Shown here: positions 23,269 to 32,315 of the stretch, one piece after another
Layout: every line of letters starts with the position of its first letter
Position numbering within the stretch: position 1 is the first letter of the stretch
Source: Pseudomonadota bacterium
Lineage (GTDB): Bacteria > Pseudomonadota > Alphaproteobacteria > Rhizobiales > Xanthobacteraceae
Reading direction: 5' to 3'
Length of the DNA stretch: 64,000 bases
NCBI GenBank assembly: GCA_023386885.1
Contig: JAEWIX010000001.1
Location: 21,361-85,360, forward strand
The notes under the pieces: model-generated
Told to the model about the DNA's origin: nothing
Seen by the model: only the letters and a program-made list of their open reading frames with translations
Database searches by the model: none
Made by a program: the position numbers and the translations under genes

Positions 23269-25386
23269 TCAGGCAGCGCGTACGGTTTCGAGGAAGCGGT
23301 CCACTTCGAGTTTGAGTCGGTTGCTTTCACCCGATAGCGACTGCGCCGAAGCCAACACCTGCGACGACGCCGAGCTGGTCTCATAAGCTCCCTTGTTCAC
23401 CTCGATGATGTTGGCCGCGACCTGGCTGGTCGATTTTGCCGCATCCTGTACGTTGTGAACGATCTCCTGCGTCGCGCCACCCTGCTGCTCGACAGACGCC
23501 GCAATCGTCGACGCGATTTCCGAAATGCGACCGATGGTCGAACCGATCTGCTTGATGGCAGCAACGGAATCCTGCGTCGCCACCTGCATCCCCGCGATTT
23601 GCGCACTGATCTCGCTGGTTGCCTTGCTGGTCTGGGTGGCCAGCGTCTTGACCTCCTGCGCCACCACCGCAAAGCCTCTGCCGGATTCACCTGCACGGGC
23701 GGCTTCGATAGTCGCGTTCAACGCCAGAAGGTTGGTCTGCTCGGCGATCGTCGTGATCAGGTTGATGACATCGCCGATACGCGTCGCGGCCTTTGAAAGT
23801 TCATTGATGCGGGAATCGGTCAACTCCGCCTGCTGCACTGCCTCCGAAGCGATACGGGTCGACTCCTGCACCTGACGATTGATCTCCGCGATCGACGCGG
23901 TCATCTCTTCGGTCGCACTCGCGACCGAATTGACGTTGTTGGAGGCGTCACCGGATGCAGCTTCGACCATCCCCGACAGTTGCTGGGTTTCCGACGCCGT
24001 GCTGGTCAACGTCTTGGCCGACGCCTCCAGTTCGGTCGAGGCCGAGGAGACTGTCTCGACGATCTCCCCGATCGCAACCTGGAATTCGTCAGCCAGTCGC
24101 GCCATGTCGGAACGACGCTGAGCGGCGACCTGCTTTTCGCTTTCAAGACGTTCGGCACGTAAGCGATTGGATTCTGCCATGTTGTCCTTGAAAACTTGCA
24201 GCGCCGATGCCATCGCACCGATTTCATCCGAACCGCCCGTCGCGACCTGGGTGGACAGATCGCCGGCAGCAAGCGCCTTCATGCTGACCTGCAATCCGAC
24301 CAGACGGCGAACCACCGCCCGTCCGACATAGAGCCAGCCTATCAGGAGCGCTGCCAACAGGCTGCCAACCGCAAGACTGATGAGTACGATGCGACCGCTG
24401 CTGATTTCCGCTTCCGACGCATTGACGGTGGCTGCCGCCGCCGCCTCGCTGCGTTGGCCCAACTGCCTCACGCCGATTTCCAGTTGCGAGGTGAGTTCGC
24501 GATTTTGCGCCACGACGTCGGCGCCGGCTTTCGACGCCGCGATTTCCTTCAGCTTCAGATCGAAGATGTTGTCCTTGCCGTTTCCGATCGCCACAAGCTG
24601 ATTCACAAGCTGGGTTGTTTCGCCATTGTTAAGGATCGCGGCCGCCTTTCCGAGGCGTCGGGCCGTCGCGTTGAAACGATCTTTCACTGGCGGGAGCAGA
24701 TCGGCAGAGGCGAGATCGGCGGCCTCGACCAGAATGCCGAGCAGCAGGTTGGATTCGGCGCGAAGCGCCAACACTGCCTGCAATGCACCAAGCTCGTTGT
24801 CCGCGAGGCCGAGCAGCGTCTTGCGGATCACTGCGACATCCTGCTTGTCGGCCGCGGTTTCCAGCGCCATCGCCAGCGTGAACCCGACATCATCGGCGAT
24901 CGGGATCAGCTTCTCGGCAAGTTTCTGATGGCTCTTGCGCAACTCCGCAATTCGCGCCGCGCGGGCCGCCGCAATCGACTGACGCTCGGTGACGGACTTC
25001 TCAAGCCGGGCCAGGTTGTCGAGAATTGGCTGCGCGGTTTTGTTAAGCTGCGCGGCGTCGGCGGTGCTGAGTGTACCGATCGCGCGCGTCAGCTCATCGC
25101 GGGAGACGACAAGGTCTTTGGCAGCTTGCGCTCGTTCGCCGTCATTGGCGGCGGCGAGCAGGCTCGGCGCTGCCGCACCGACGTTCCCTGCTGCCTTGAT
25201 GACATGCGACGACCGCGTGATTTCCGGCAGGCTCTGTTCGGCAATCACGCCGAGCGAACTTCCAAGGCTGTTATAGGATACGATCGCGTTGATGCTGGCG
25301 ATCACCGTCATGGCCGCCACCAGTCCGAATGCCAAGAACAAGCGCCCCCGCAGACCAACCCGCAATTTCGACATCACGGCCTTCAT
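23269..25386 (-). CDS. Methyl-accepting chemotaxis protein (705 aa)
   Basis: An N-terminal membrane helix (residues about 15-37) and a second one (about 345-367) enclose a long periplasmic helical-bundle sensor of about 300 residues. A HAMP domain follows (about 368-420), then the signalling hairpin with the conserved tip EQTNLLALNATIEAARAGE at about 570-590. It should feed a CheA/CheW array. No che genes are near. It is 86 bp downstream of an orphan periplasmic binding protein on the same strand, which might be its ligand carrier. Confidence 0.93.
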   Translation of the reverse strand: MKAVMSKLRVGLRGRLFLAFGLVAAMTVIASINAIVSYNSLGSSLGVIAEQSLPEITRSSHVIKAAGNVGAAAPSLLAAANDGERAQAAKDLVVSRDELTRAIGTLSTADAAQLNKTAQPILDNLARLEKSVTERQSIAAARAARIAELRKSHQKLAEKLIPIADDVGFTLAMALETAADKQDVAVIRKTLLGLADNELGALQAVLALRAESNLLLGILVEAADLASADLLPPVKDRFNATARRLGKAAAILNNGETTQLVNQLVAIGNGKDNIFDLKLKEIAASKAGADVVAQNRELTSQLEIGVRQLGQRSEAAAAATVNASEAEISSGRIVLISLAVGSLLAALLIGWLYVGRAVVRRLVGLQVSMKALAAGDLSTQVATGGSDEIGAMASALQVFKDNMAESNRLRAERLESEKQVAAQRRSDMARLADEFQVAIGEIVETVSSASTELEASAKTLTSTASETQQLSGMVEAASGDASNNVNSVASATEEMTASIAEINRQVQESTRIASEAVQQAELTDSRINELSKAATRIGDVINLITTIAEQTNLLALNATIEAARAGESGRGFAVVAQEVKTLATQTSKATSEISAQIAGMQVATQDSVAAIKQIGSTIGRISEIASTIAASVEQQGGATQEIVHNVQDAAKSTSQVAANIIEVNKGAYETSSASSQVLASAQSLSGESNRLKLEVDRFLETVRAA

Positions 25387-25472
25387 CGTCTTCCCCCAAT
25401 CACTTCTGATCTATGATCTGTCATCGTATCGACAGGACAGTGGCCGGACCTGGCTGGTCTTCCCACGCGACA

Positions 25473-26654
25473 TTAGATGCCGGCCTTCTGCAATTTCTCG
25501 ACTGCCTTGAACCGGCCATCGGGCTGGATCACGGTCAGGAACACCTGATCCGAACCGCGATTGCTGGTGCTGCTGAATGACAGCTTCAAACCGCCAAGAT
25601 CGAGCGGACTTGCCTTCTGGACGGCTTCGATCAGGCCCTTGCGGGTCGGCTCGCCGTCGATCTTCTCAAGGCCGGCGATCAATGTTCGCCCGACCAGGTA
25701 ACCCTCGAGTGAAACGAAGCCCGGCTGTTCTTTCGGCGCAACGTCCTTCAGCGACGCCTGATAGCGCGCGACCACCGGAATTTTGGTGTCATGCGGAAAC
25801 GGCACCACTTGCGTCACCACTACGCCAGCGCCGTCCGGCCCCAGCTCCTTGGCGAGAGCGTCGGAGCCAACAAAAGAGACGTTGACGAAGGTTGGATCGA
25901 ACTTGATCTGGCGCGCCAGCTTGATGAATTCGGCCGCCGGCTTGTAGGAGCTGATCATCACTACGGCTTCCGGCTTCGCCTTCCGAACCGCGAGCAGCGC
26001 ACTCTTGATCGCGACAGTATTGCGCTCGTATGTCCCCTCGCCGACAAGCTTCATGTTGCGCTTTTCCAGCGCGCGCTGGAGCCCTGCGAGGCCCGCCTGT
26101 CCATAGGCATCGTCCTGATACATGATGCCGATACGCGTATATCCGAGGTCCTTGGTGAGGTGCTCGACCATCGCCTCGGTCTCTTGGTAATAGGAGGCAC
26201 GGACGTTCATCACCAACGGCTTATAGGGTTCGCGGAGAAACTCGACGCCGGAGAATGCGCCGATCATCGGAACGCCGGCGTTGGTCGTGATCGGCTGAAT
26301 CGCCGCGGCGGTCGGGGTGCCTACGGTGCCGATGATGGAGAACACCTTGTCCTCCGCGAGCAGCTTTTTCACCACGCCAATCGAACGGGTCGGCTCATAG
26401 CCGTCATCGACGCTCTTGAGTTCGAGTTTTCGACCCTTGATGCCGCCGGCCTTGTTGACTTCGGCAATCGCGGCCTCGAGACCCACCTTCATGCCCAAGC
26501 CCAATTCCGCTGCGGGGCCGGTGAGCGCAGCCGCCTGGCCGAGCACGATCTTGTCGGCTGTCACACCATCCTCAGCCTGGGCATTGGCGGTGAAGAAGCC
26601 CGCGATCATTGCCGCAATCGTAACAGTGGCGATTCTCGTCGAAATCTCGCGCAT
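25473..26654 (-). CDS. Orphan Liv-type periplasmic binding protein (393 aa)
   Basis: Signal peptide at residues 1-27 (cleavage after NAQA), then a type I periplasmic-binding fold: DKIVLGQAAALTGPAAELG at the start, and the hinge and C-terminal lobes typical of LivJ/UrtA-like proteins. These bind branched-chain amino acids, amides or aromatic acids. No permease or ATPase genes adjoin it, so it could serve a distant ABC transporter or present a ligand to the chemoreceptor encoded next to it. Confidence 0.88.
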   Translation of the reverse strand: MREISTRIATVTIAAMIAGFFTANAQAEDGVTADKIVLGQAAALTGPAAELGLGMKVGLEAAIAEVNKAGGIKGRKLELKSVDDGYEPTRSIGVVKKLLAEDKVFSIIGTVGTPTAAAIQPITTNAGVPMIGAFSGVEFLREPYKPLVMNVRASYYQETEAMVEHLTKDLGYTRIGIMYQDDAYGQAGLAGLQRALEKRNMKLVGEGTYERNTVAIKSALLAVRKAKPEAVVMISSYKPAAEFIKLARQIKFDPTFVNVSFVGSDALAKELGPDGAGVVVTQVVPFPHDTKIPVVARYQASLKDVAPKEQPGFVSLEGYLVGRTLIAGLEKIDGEPTRKGLIEAVQKASPLDLGGLKLSFSSTSNRGSDQVFLTVIQPDGRFKAVEKLQKAGI

Positions 26655-26864
26655 GCGGGATACCTTTAAGTAATAGGTGAAAATCGACGCTGCGGGATTT
26701 TCGGAAGGGGCCGAACCGGCCAGAATCCATCACAACGACTCAACTGAGTCGTATGGTTAAGTAAAAACCTATATTTTGAATGAATGAGATCGTGCGGCGG
26801 TGCAGCAAACAGATGAAATGATAACTTTGTCGTCGGCACGGCAGGATCGTCGCGTGCACAAATA

Positions 26865-26895
26865 AAAACTCCGCTTCGTGAGGAGCGGAGTTTTC
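26865..26895. terminator. Bidirectional terminator
   Basis: ACTCCGCT (26868-26875) pairs with AGCGGAGT (26884-26891), with AAAA before and TTTT after, so it works for both strands; mainly it should end the leftward fpr transcript. The rest of 26655-26957 is A/T-rich, non-coding, and should hold the promoter of the binding-protein gene. Confidence 0.75.
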
Positions 26896-26957
26896 AAACC
26901 GTTACTTGCCTCGGGAAGGGTCGTCAGCCTGCACAACAACGACCCATTGTCGCAATT

Positions 26958-27731
26958 TCAGCGTTCGGCGAACGCCTTCTCGACAACGAAGTGTCCCGGC
27001 TCGCCGTGGTTGCCTTCGACGAAGCCACGCTCCAGCAGTAGCGAGCGGGTATCGACCAGCAGCGCCGGGCTGCCGCACATCATTACGCGATCATTTTCGG
27101 CATCGAGCTCCGGCAGATTGATATCGCCGAACAGCTTGCCCGAGGTGATCAGATCGGTAATACGGCCGCGATTGCGGAACGGATCGCGCGTCACGGTCGG
27201 ATAGTAGATCAGTTGATTGCTGATGTATTCGCCGAGGAAATCGTGCTTCGGCAGCGTCTCGGTGATCATCTCGCCGTAGGCGAGTTCCTTCACGTGACGG
27301 CAGCCGTGCAGCAGCACCACCTTCTCAAAACGCTCGTACGTCTCTGGGTCTTTAATGACGCTGAGGAACGGCGCGAGGCCAGTGCCGGTGCCGATCAGAT
27401 AAAGGTTGCGTCCGCTATGCAGGTTGTCGATCACCAGCGTTCCGGTCGCCTTGCGGCTGACGATGATCTGATCGCCTTCCTTGAGGTGCTGCAAGCGCGA
27501 GGTCAGCGGCCCGTCCGGCACCTTGATCGAAAAGAACTCGAGATTCTCTTCGTAGTTGGCGCTCGCCACGCTGTAGGCGCGCAGCAGCGGCTTCTCGCCG
27601 ACCTTGAGGCCGATCATCGTGAACTCGCCGTTGCGGAAGCGAAACGACGGATCGCGCGTGGTGGTGAAGCTGAAGAGGTTGTCGGTCCAGTGATGGACGC
27701 TGAGAACGTTTTCGAAGTTGAAGTTGCTCAT
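26958..27731 (-). CDS. fpr: Ferredoxin/flavodoxin-NADP+ reductase
   Basis: 257 residues. The FAD-binding box RAYSVASANY (residues about 49-58) and the NADP-binding GTGTGLAPFLSVIKDPE (about 109-125) are those of the bacterial class I reductases; the C-terminal end VEKAFAER is typical of the group with an aromatic-free tail. It passes electrons between NADPH and ferredoxin. It is divergent from the enamidase gene with a shared operator-like palindrome, so it probably supplies reduced ferredoxin to the hydroxynicotinate reductase of the same locus. ATG 27731 is chosen by homology of the first strand (FNFENVLSVHHWT). Confidence 0.92.
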   Translation of the reverse strand: MSNFNFENVLSVHHWTDNLFSFTTTRDPSFRFRNGEFTMIGLKVGEKPLLRAYSVASANYEENLEFFSIKVPDGPLTSRLQHLKEGDQIIVSRKATGTLVIDNLHSGRNLYLIGTGTGLAPFLSVIKDPETYERFEKVVLLHGCRHVKELAYGEMITETLPKHDFLGEYISNQLIYYPTVTRDPFRNRGRITDLITSGKLFGDINLPELDAENDRVMMCGSPALLVDTRSLLLERGFVEGNHGEPGHFVVEKAFAER

Positions 27732-27824
27732 CGCGGGCGAGTTCCGTTTTATTGCGTCGCACAATTGCCGGTCAGAATGGCGCGGAATATGACGAAAGCG
27801 TGGCGCTTGCGCAGGTCTATATCG

Positions 27825-27836
27825 TTAGTATACTAA
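27825..27836. promoter_or_regulatory. Operator-like palindrome between fpr and the enamidase gene
   Basis: TTAGTATACTAA is a perfect 12-bp palindrome, 84 bp before the enamidase start and 94 bp before fpr. It fits TTNGTAYACNAA, the same pattern seen twice between hnr and nicA. The nearby MarR regulator is the best candidate to bind it. Confidence 0.65.
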
Positions 27837-27919
27837 TGAATAAACCGACTTGATCCGTTCGTCAAGATGGGATCAAATCTGTTTGCAAAACAACAGCTTA
27901 ATGCCAGGGAGCAAGGTAG

Positions 27920-29119
27920 ATGTCGCATGGCGAGCCGCAGGGAAACGCACATTCCGGGAAATTAGTCGTCCGTAACATCGGACTGGTTCTAAGCGGCGCG
28001 CTCGAAAACCCGATCCTGGACGCGGATACCGTGGTCGCCGTCGACGGCAAGATCACCGCCATCGGCCGCGCCAAGGATGTCGATACCGAGGGTGCCACCA
28101 CGATCATCGACGCCAACGGCATCACGCTGACCCCCGGCCTGATCGACAGCCACGTCCACCCCGTCGCCGGCGACTGGACACCGCGCCAGAACCAGATGAA
28201 CTGGATCGACAGCAATTTGCATGGCGGCGTCACCACCATGATCTCCGCCGGCGAAGTCCACATGCCGGGGCGGCCAAAGGACATCGTCGGCCTCAAGGCG
28301 ATGGCGATCTTCGCGCAACGGGCCTTCGATAATTTACGTCCCAGCGGCGTCAAGGTTCACGCCGGCGCGCCGGTGATCGAGAACGGCATGGTCGAGGAAG
28401 ACTTCAAGGAAATGGCCTCGGCCGGTGTGCGCTGGCTCGGCGAAGTCGGCCTTGGCAGCGTCAAGGACGGCCCCACCGCGCGTAAGATGGTGGCATGGGC
28501 GCGCAAGTACGGCATGAACAGCACGATCCACACCGGTGGCCCCTCGATCCCCGGCTCCGGTCTGATCGACGCCGACGTGGTGCTCGAAGCCGACACCGAT
28601 ATCGTCGGCCACATCAACGGCGGCCACACCGCGCTGCCTGACGGACAGATCCGCTGCATCTGCGAGGGCTGCAAGCGCGGCCTCGAACTCGTTCACAACG
28701 GCAACGAACGTTCGGCGCTCTATACACTGCGGCTGGCCAGAGAAATGGGCGACCTCAACCGCGTCATTCTCGGCACCGACGCGCCGGCGGGTTCGGGAGT
28801 TCAGCCGCTCGGCATCCTGCGCATGGTGTCGATGCTGTCGTCGCTCGGCGAGGTGCCGGCGGAAGTCGCGTTCTGTTTCGCCACCGGCAACACGGCGCGG
28901 CTGCGCGCGCTCGATTGCGGATTGATCGAGGTCGGCCGTGCCGCGGACTTCGTGTTCATGGACAAGGCGCAGCACTCATCCGGCAAGGATATTCTGGAGA
29001 GCGTACAACTCGGCGATCTGCCCGGCGTCGCCATGACCGTGATCGACGGTATCGTGCGTAGCCAGCGCAGCCGCAATACTCCGCCGGCGGGCCGAGTGCC
29101 GACAATCGTGACGGGATAG
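27920..29119 (+). CDS. ena: Enamidase (1,4,5,6-tetrahydro-6-oxonicotinate amidohydrolase)
   Basis: 399 residues of the amidohydrolase superfamily. Metal ligands are visible: DSHVHP (His78 and His80), HTGG and GHINGGHTA in the middle, and the Asp in LGTDAPAG. Enamidase of Eubacterium barkeri hydrolyses tetrahydro-oxonicotinate to ammonia and 2-formylglutarate using an iron-zinc centre; the sequence resembles it closely in my memory. The genes around it (hnr, nicAB) make the substrate, which supports the call strongly. AAGG seven bases before the ATG is the ribosome binding site. Another cyclic-amide hydrolase is the main alternative. Confidence 0.85.
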   Translation: MSHGEPQGNAHSGKLVVRNIGLVLSGALENPILDADTVVAVDGKITAIGRAKDVDTEGATTIIDANGITLTPGLIDSHVHPVAGDWTPRQNQMNWIDSNLHGGVTTMISAGEVHMPGRPKDIVGLKAMAIFAQRAFDNLRPSGVKVHAGAPVIENGMVEEDFKEMASAGVRWLGEVGLGSVKDGPTARKMVAWARKYGMNSTIHTGGPSIPGSGLIDADVVLEADTDIVGHINGGHTALPDGQIRCICEGCKRGLELVHNGNERSALYTLRLAREMGDLNRVILGTDAPAGSGVQPLGILRMVSMLSSLGEVPAEVAFCFATGNTARLRALDCGLIEVGRAADFVFMDKAQHSSGKDILESVQLGDLPGVAMTVIDGIVRSQRSRNTPPAGRVPTIVTG

Positions 29120-29250
29120 ATCGAGCCCGAAATCAGCGGAGCTTGACGCGGAGCGCGGTCGAACCAACATCAGCGCGTCCGATTGCGTCGTCGCGCCCGC
29201 GATGACAATGATGTCTGTCAGGACTCAAGAATAGGAGACATGGGGACATC

Positions 29251-30213
29251 ATGCCTGCGCCGCTCGATCCAGCCATTGCCGCCGTCATTCCAAAACTCCC
29301 GCTGCGCGATCCGCCGAGCCTGACGCCGAAAGCCGCGCGGGATTCGCTTCGCGCGCTTGCCGACGCCCGCGCCGCCGTTCCACCGCCGCCGGTCGCGTTG
29401 GTCACGGACATCGAGGTGAAAGGCGCGGCCGGGTCGCTCGCCGCGCGCGTCTATCGCAACGGACAGGCTCCGGCGCCCACCGTGGTCTTCTTCCACGGCG
29501 GCGGCTGGGTTGCCGGTGATCTGGAAACCCACGACCGGCAGGCGAGGCTGCTCGCGATCGAAACCGGTGCGGTGGTGATCTCGGTCGATTACCGGCGGCC
29601 GCCGGAAACGCGCTTTCCCGGCGCCTTCGAGGATTGCTTCGCGGCGATGCGCGACGTGATCGCCCGGATCGGCGAATTCGGCGGCGATCTGACCCGGGTC
29701 GGCGTCGCCGGTGACAGCGCCGGCGGCAATCTCGCGGCCGCCGTCGCGCTCGCCTGCCGCGATACGGGAATCAAACTCGCAGGCCAAATGCTCGTCTATC
29801 CCGTCACCGACATCGTCGGCAGCTACGCGGATGCAGGCGAGAACGCACGCTATCCGTCGCGCAACGAGAATGCCGAAGGCTATTTCCTCTCGCGCGCGGT
29901 CATGGAATGGTTCGCCGGGCATTATCTAGAAGACGCCGACCACACCGCCGACTGGCGCGTGTCGCCGTTGCGTGCGAAAAGTCTAGTCGGCGTCGCGCCC
30001 GCGGTCGTCTGCACCGCGTGGTTCGATCCGCTCCGCGACGAAGGCAAAGCCTATGCCGATGCAATGACGGCGGCAGGCGTGCCGACGGCCTATCACAGCG
30101 GCCCCGGCCTCATTCATGGGTATTTTGGGCTAGGCGAAGTCAGCGCGGCGGCGAAGAACGAAGCCGAGCGCGTGCGCGCCGATTTCAAGGCGTTGCTCGA
30201 TCGCGGCGCCTGA
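29251..30213 (+). CDS. Alpha/beta hydrolase, hormone-sensitive-lipase family
   Basis: 320 residues. The oxyanion motif HGGGW is at 82-86, the nucleophile elbow GDSAGGN at 154-160 (Ser156), Asp in WFDPLRDE and His in GLIHGYF complete the triad. The family cleaves short-chain esters, sometimes amides or lactones. It lies 131 bp downstream of the enamidase gene on the same strand and may act on an ester or lactone in the same pathway, but this is only positional. No signal peptide. Confidence 0.87.
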   Translation: MPAPLDPAIAAVIPKLPLRDPPSLTPKAARDSLRALADARAAVPPPPVALVTDIEVKGAAGSLAARVYRNGQAPAPTVVFFHGGGWVAGDLETHDRQARLLAIETGAVVISVDYRRPPETRFPGAFEDCFAAMRDVIARIGEFGGDLTRVGVAGDSAGGNLAAAVALACRDTGIKLAGQMLVYPVTDIVGSYADAGENARYPSRNENAEGYFLSRAVMEWFAGHYLEDADHTADWRVSPLRAKSLVGVAPAVVCTAWFDPLRDEGKAYADAMTAAGVPTAYHSGPGLIHGYFGLGEVSAAAKNEAERVRADFKALLDRGA

Positions 30214-30307
30214 GGATTGCCGCAACACCCACGACGCGACGTTGGATCAACACTGTCATGGCCGGTTCAGAGTCGGACATAACGGACGAAGTTAAACTCA
30301 TCCCAAG

Positions 30308-30766
30308 CTAACGCAGCTTCATGAGGAGCGCGACGAACACGTCGCGCTCCTTCGGCGTCAACGGTGCCAGCGTTTCCTCCGTCACCTGCAACGCGCTCGG
30401 CGATATCTTTTCGACCAGGGCCTGACCGGCGCGCGTCAGCGTCACCAGCAAACGACGGCCATCGCGTGGGTCCGGTCCGGTCTCCGTCAGCCCTCGCGCG
30501 GTCAACCGATCGATCACGCCCTTGATGGTCGCAACATCCATCGCGGTGAGACGACCAAGCTGATTCTGCGAGCATGGCCCCGCTTCTGCGAGTTTCGATA
30601 GTGCCGCCCATTGCGTCGCGGTGAGTTGAGGGCCAATCGCCGCAGCAAAGATCGACGTGTGACGCTGCGATACTTGACGCAGGATGAAGCCGACCTGCGC
30701 GTCAAGATTATAGGCCGCAGACTTCTGCGATGCCGCCTTGCTCCTTGTCGACGGCTTTCTAGGCAT
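30308..30766 (-). CDS. MarR-family transcriptional regulator
   Basis: 152 residues: helical dimer part, then a winged helix with LTATQWAALSKLAEAGPCSQNQLGRLTAMDVATIKGVIDRLTARGLTE and the wing DPRDGRRLLVTLT, the invariant Asp-x-Arg pattern. A basic N-terminal arm (MPRKPSTRSKAAS) may contact DNA. MarR proteins usually repress and respond to aromatic acids; Pseudomonas uses the MarR-type NicR for nicotinate genes. Here it lies at the end of the transport operon and is the likely regulator of the locus, binding TTNGTAYACNAA, but this is inference. Confidence 0.88.
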   Translation of the reverse strand: MPRKPSTRSKAASQKSAAYNLDAQVGFILRQVSQRHTSIFAAAIGPQLTATQWAALSKLAEAGPCSQNQLGRLTAMDVATIKGVIDRLTARGLTETGPDPRDGRRLLVTLTRAGQALVEKISPSALQVTEETLAPLTPKERDVFVALLMKLR

Positions 30767-30822
30767 ATGCGCCCCTCGTTCCGGTCGTCGGCCGTGCGCC
30801 TGCCCGTCGCGTGCTCATGGCG

Positions 30823-31527
30823 TCACATCGCAAGATGCGCATCACGGATGTCCGGCCTTGCATCGAGATCGGCCATGGTGCCTCTGAAGCATATGCGGCC
30901 GCGCTCGATGATGTAGCTGCGATCCGAGATCAACCGCGCGAAGTGCAGGTTCTGCTCGGACAGCAAAATGCTGAGGCCCTCCTTCTTCATCGTCAGGATG
31001 GCATGCGCCATCTGCTCGACGATCTTCGGCGACAGTCCTTCAGACGGCTCGTCCAGCAGAACCAGCGACGGATTGCCCATCAGCGTGCGTGCGATGGTCA
31101 GCATCTGCTGTTCGCCGCCGCTCATGCGGCCGCCGGCGCGGTTGCGCATCTCGGCTAGGTTCGGGAACAGCGCGAAGAGTTTTTCCCTGCTCCATTGCGG
31201 CGCACCCGCGCGCGCCGGTTGACGCCCGACCTCGAGATTTTCCTCGACGGTAAGATCGGTGAAGATGCGCCGCTCCTCGGGAACGTAACCAAGACCGGCG
31301 CGACCAATCGCGTGCGTCGGCGCTTTCGAGATGTCGTGCCCCTCGAACGTGATGCGGCCTTCGCGCTGCGCCACCAGTCCGACGATGGAGCGGAACGTGG
31401 TCGATTTGCCCGCGCCATTGCGGCCGAGCAACGCCACCACCTCGCCGGCGCCGACTTCAAGGTCCACATCGAACAGGATATGCGCCGGCCCGTAGTAGCT
31501 ATTCAGCGCGGCTACCGAGAGCTTCAT
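30823..31527 (-). CDS. livF: Liv-type ABC transporter ATPase LivF
   Basis: 234 residues with Walker A GRNGAGKST, the ABC signature MSGGEQQM and Walker B LVLLDEPSEGLSP, followed by the D-loop and a His-containing region SEQNLHFA (the LivF family often has Gln or Asn here). It powers uptake with LivG, its gene overlapping by four bases. Full length for the family. Last ABC gene in the leftward operon. Confidence 0.93.
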   Translation of the reverse strand: MKLSVAALNSYYGPAHILFDVDLEVGAGEVVALLGRNGAGKSTTFRSIVGLVAQREGRITFEGHDISKAPTHAIGRAGLGYVPEERRIFTDLTVEENLEVGRQPARAGAPQWSREKLFALFPNLAEMRNRAGGRMSGGEQQMLTIARTLMGNPSLVLLDEPSEGLSPKIVEQMAHAILTMKKEGLSILLSEQNLHFARLISDRSYIIERGRICFRGTMADLDARPDIRDAHLAM

Positions 31528-32315
31528 ACGCCCGCTCCTTCCTGATGCCGCGCGTCGTAAACCAGACCCTCGCCGAGATAAATCGCACGCACCTGCGGAT
31601 CGCGACGCACCTCTTCGGGCGAGCCTTCCGCAATCAGCGTACCGCGGTTGAGCACCAGAATGCGGTCCGCGTGCTCGAACACCACGTCCATGTCGTGCTC
31701 GGTGAACAACACGCCGATCGACTGTTCGCGCGCAATCCGCGCCGTCAGCCGCATCAGTTCGATACGGTCGCGCGGCGCCATGCCAGCGGTCGGCTCATCC
31801 ATTAGGAGCAGCTTCGGTTGATTGGCAAGCGCGATCGCCAATTCGAGCCGCTTCAGATCGCCGTAAGCGAGTTCGCCACACGGGCGTTCTGCGTAACCTT
31901 CGACGCCCACCAACGCCAACAACCGATCCGCTTCAGCGCGCTGGAAATCCGGCGTCGAGCGCCACATGTTGAAAATCTGACTGGCGTACGACACCAACGC
32001 GACCTGAACGTTCTCACGCACCGTCATGGTCGGGAATGTCGCGGTGATCTGGAATGTTCGCCCGACGCCGAGTCGCCAGACACGACGCGGCGGCTGACCG
32101 GTGATGTCCCTGCCAAGCAATTGCACTCGCCCGCGGTCCGGTGTGCGCTGGCCGTTGAGCATATCGAAGCACGTGCTCTTGCCGGCGCCGTTTGGTCCGA
32201 TCAGCGCCAGGATTTCGCCCGCCGCCAACTTGAACGAGACGCCACGCACGGCGTGAACGCCGCCGTAGGATTTGGTGAGACCATCGACGGCCAGAAGATC
32301 GACGGGGCCGCTCAT
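31524..32315 (-). CDS. livG: Liv-type ABC transporter ATPase LivG
   Basis: 263 residues; Walker A GPNGAGKST, signature region YGDLKRLELA (a variant of LSYGQQR typical for LivG), Walker B LLLMDEPTAGM, switch His in FTEHDMD. It overlaps the permease gene and livF by four bases each, so the three are translated together. Confidence 0.93.
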   Translation of the reverse strand: MSGPVDLLAVDGLTKSYGGVHAVRGVSFKLAAGEILALIGPNGAGKSTCFDMLNGQRTPDRGRVQLLGRDITGQPPRRVWRLGVGRTFQITATFPTMTVRENVQVALVSYASQIFNMWRSTPDFQRAEADRLLALVGVEGYAERPCGELAYGDLKRLELAIALANQPKLLLMDEPTAGMAPRDRIELMRLTARIAREQSIGVLFTEHDMDVVFEHADRILVLNRGTLIAEGSPEEVRRDPQVRAIYLGEGLVYDARHQEGAGV

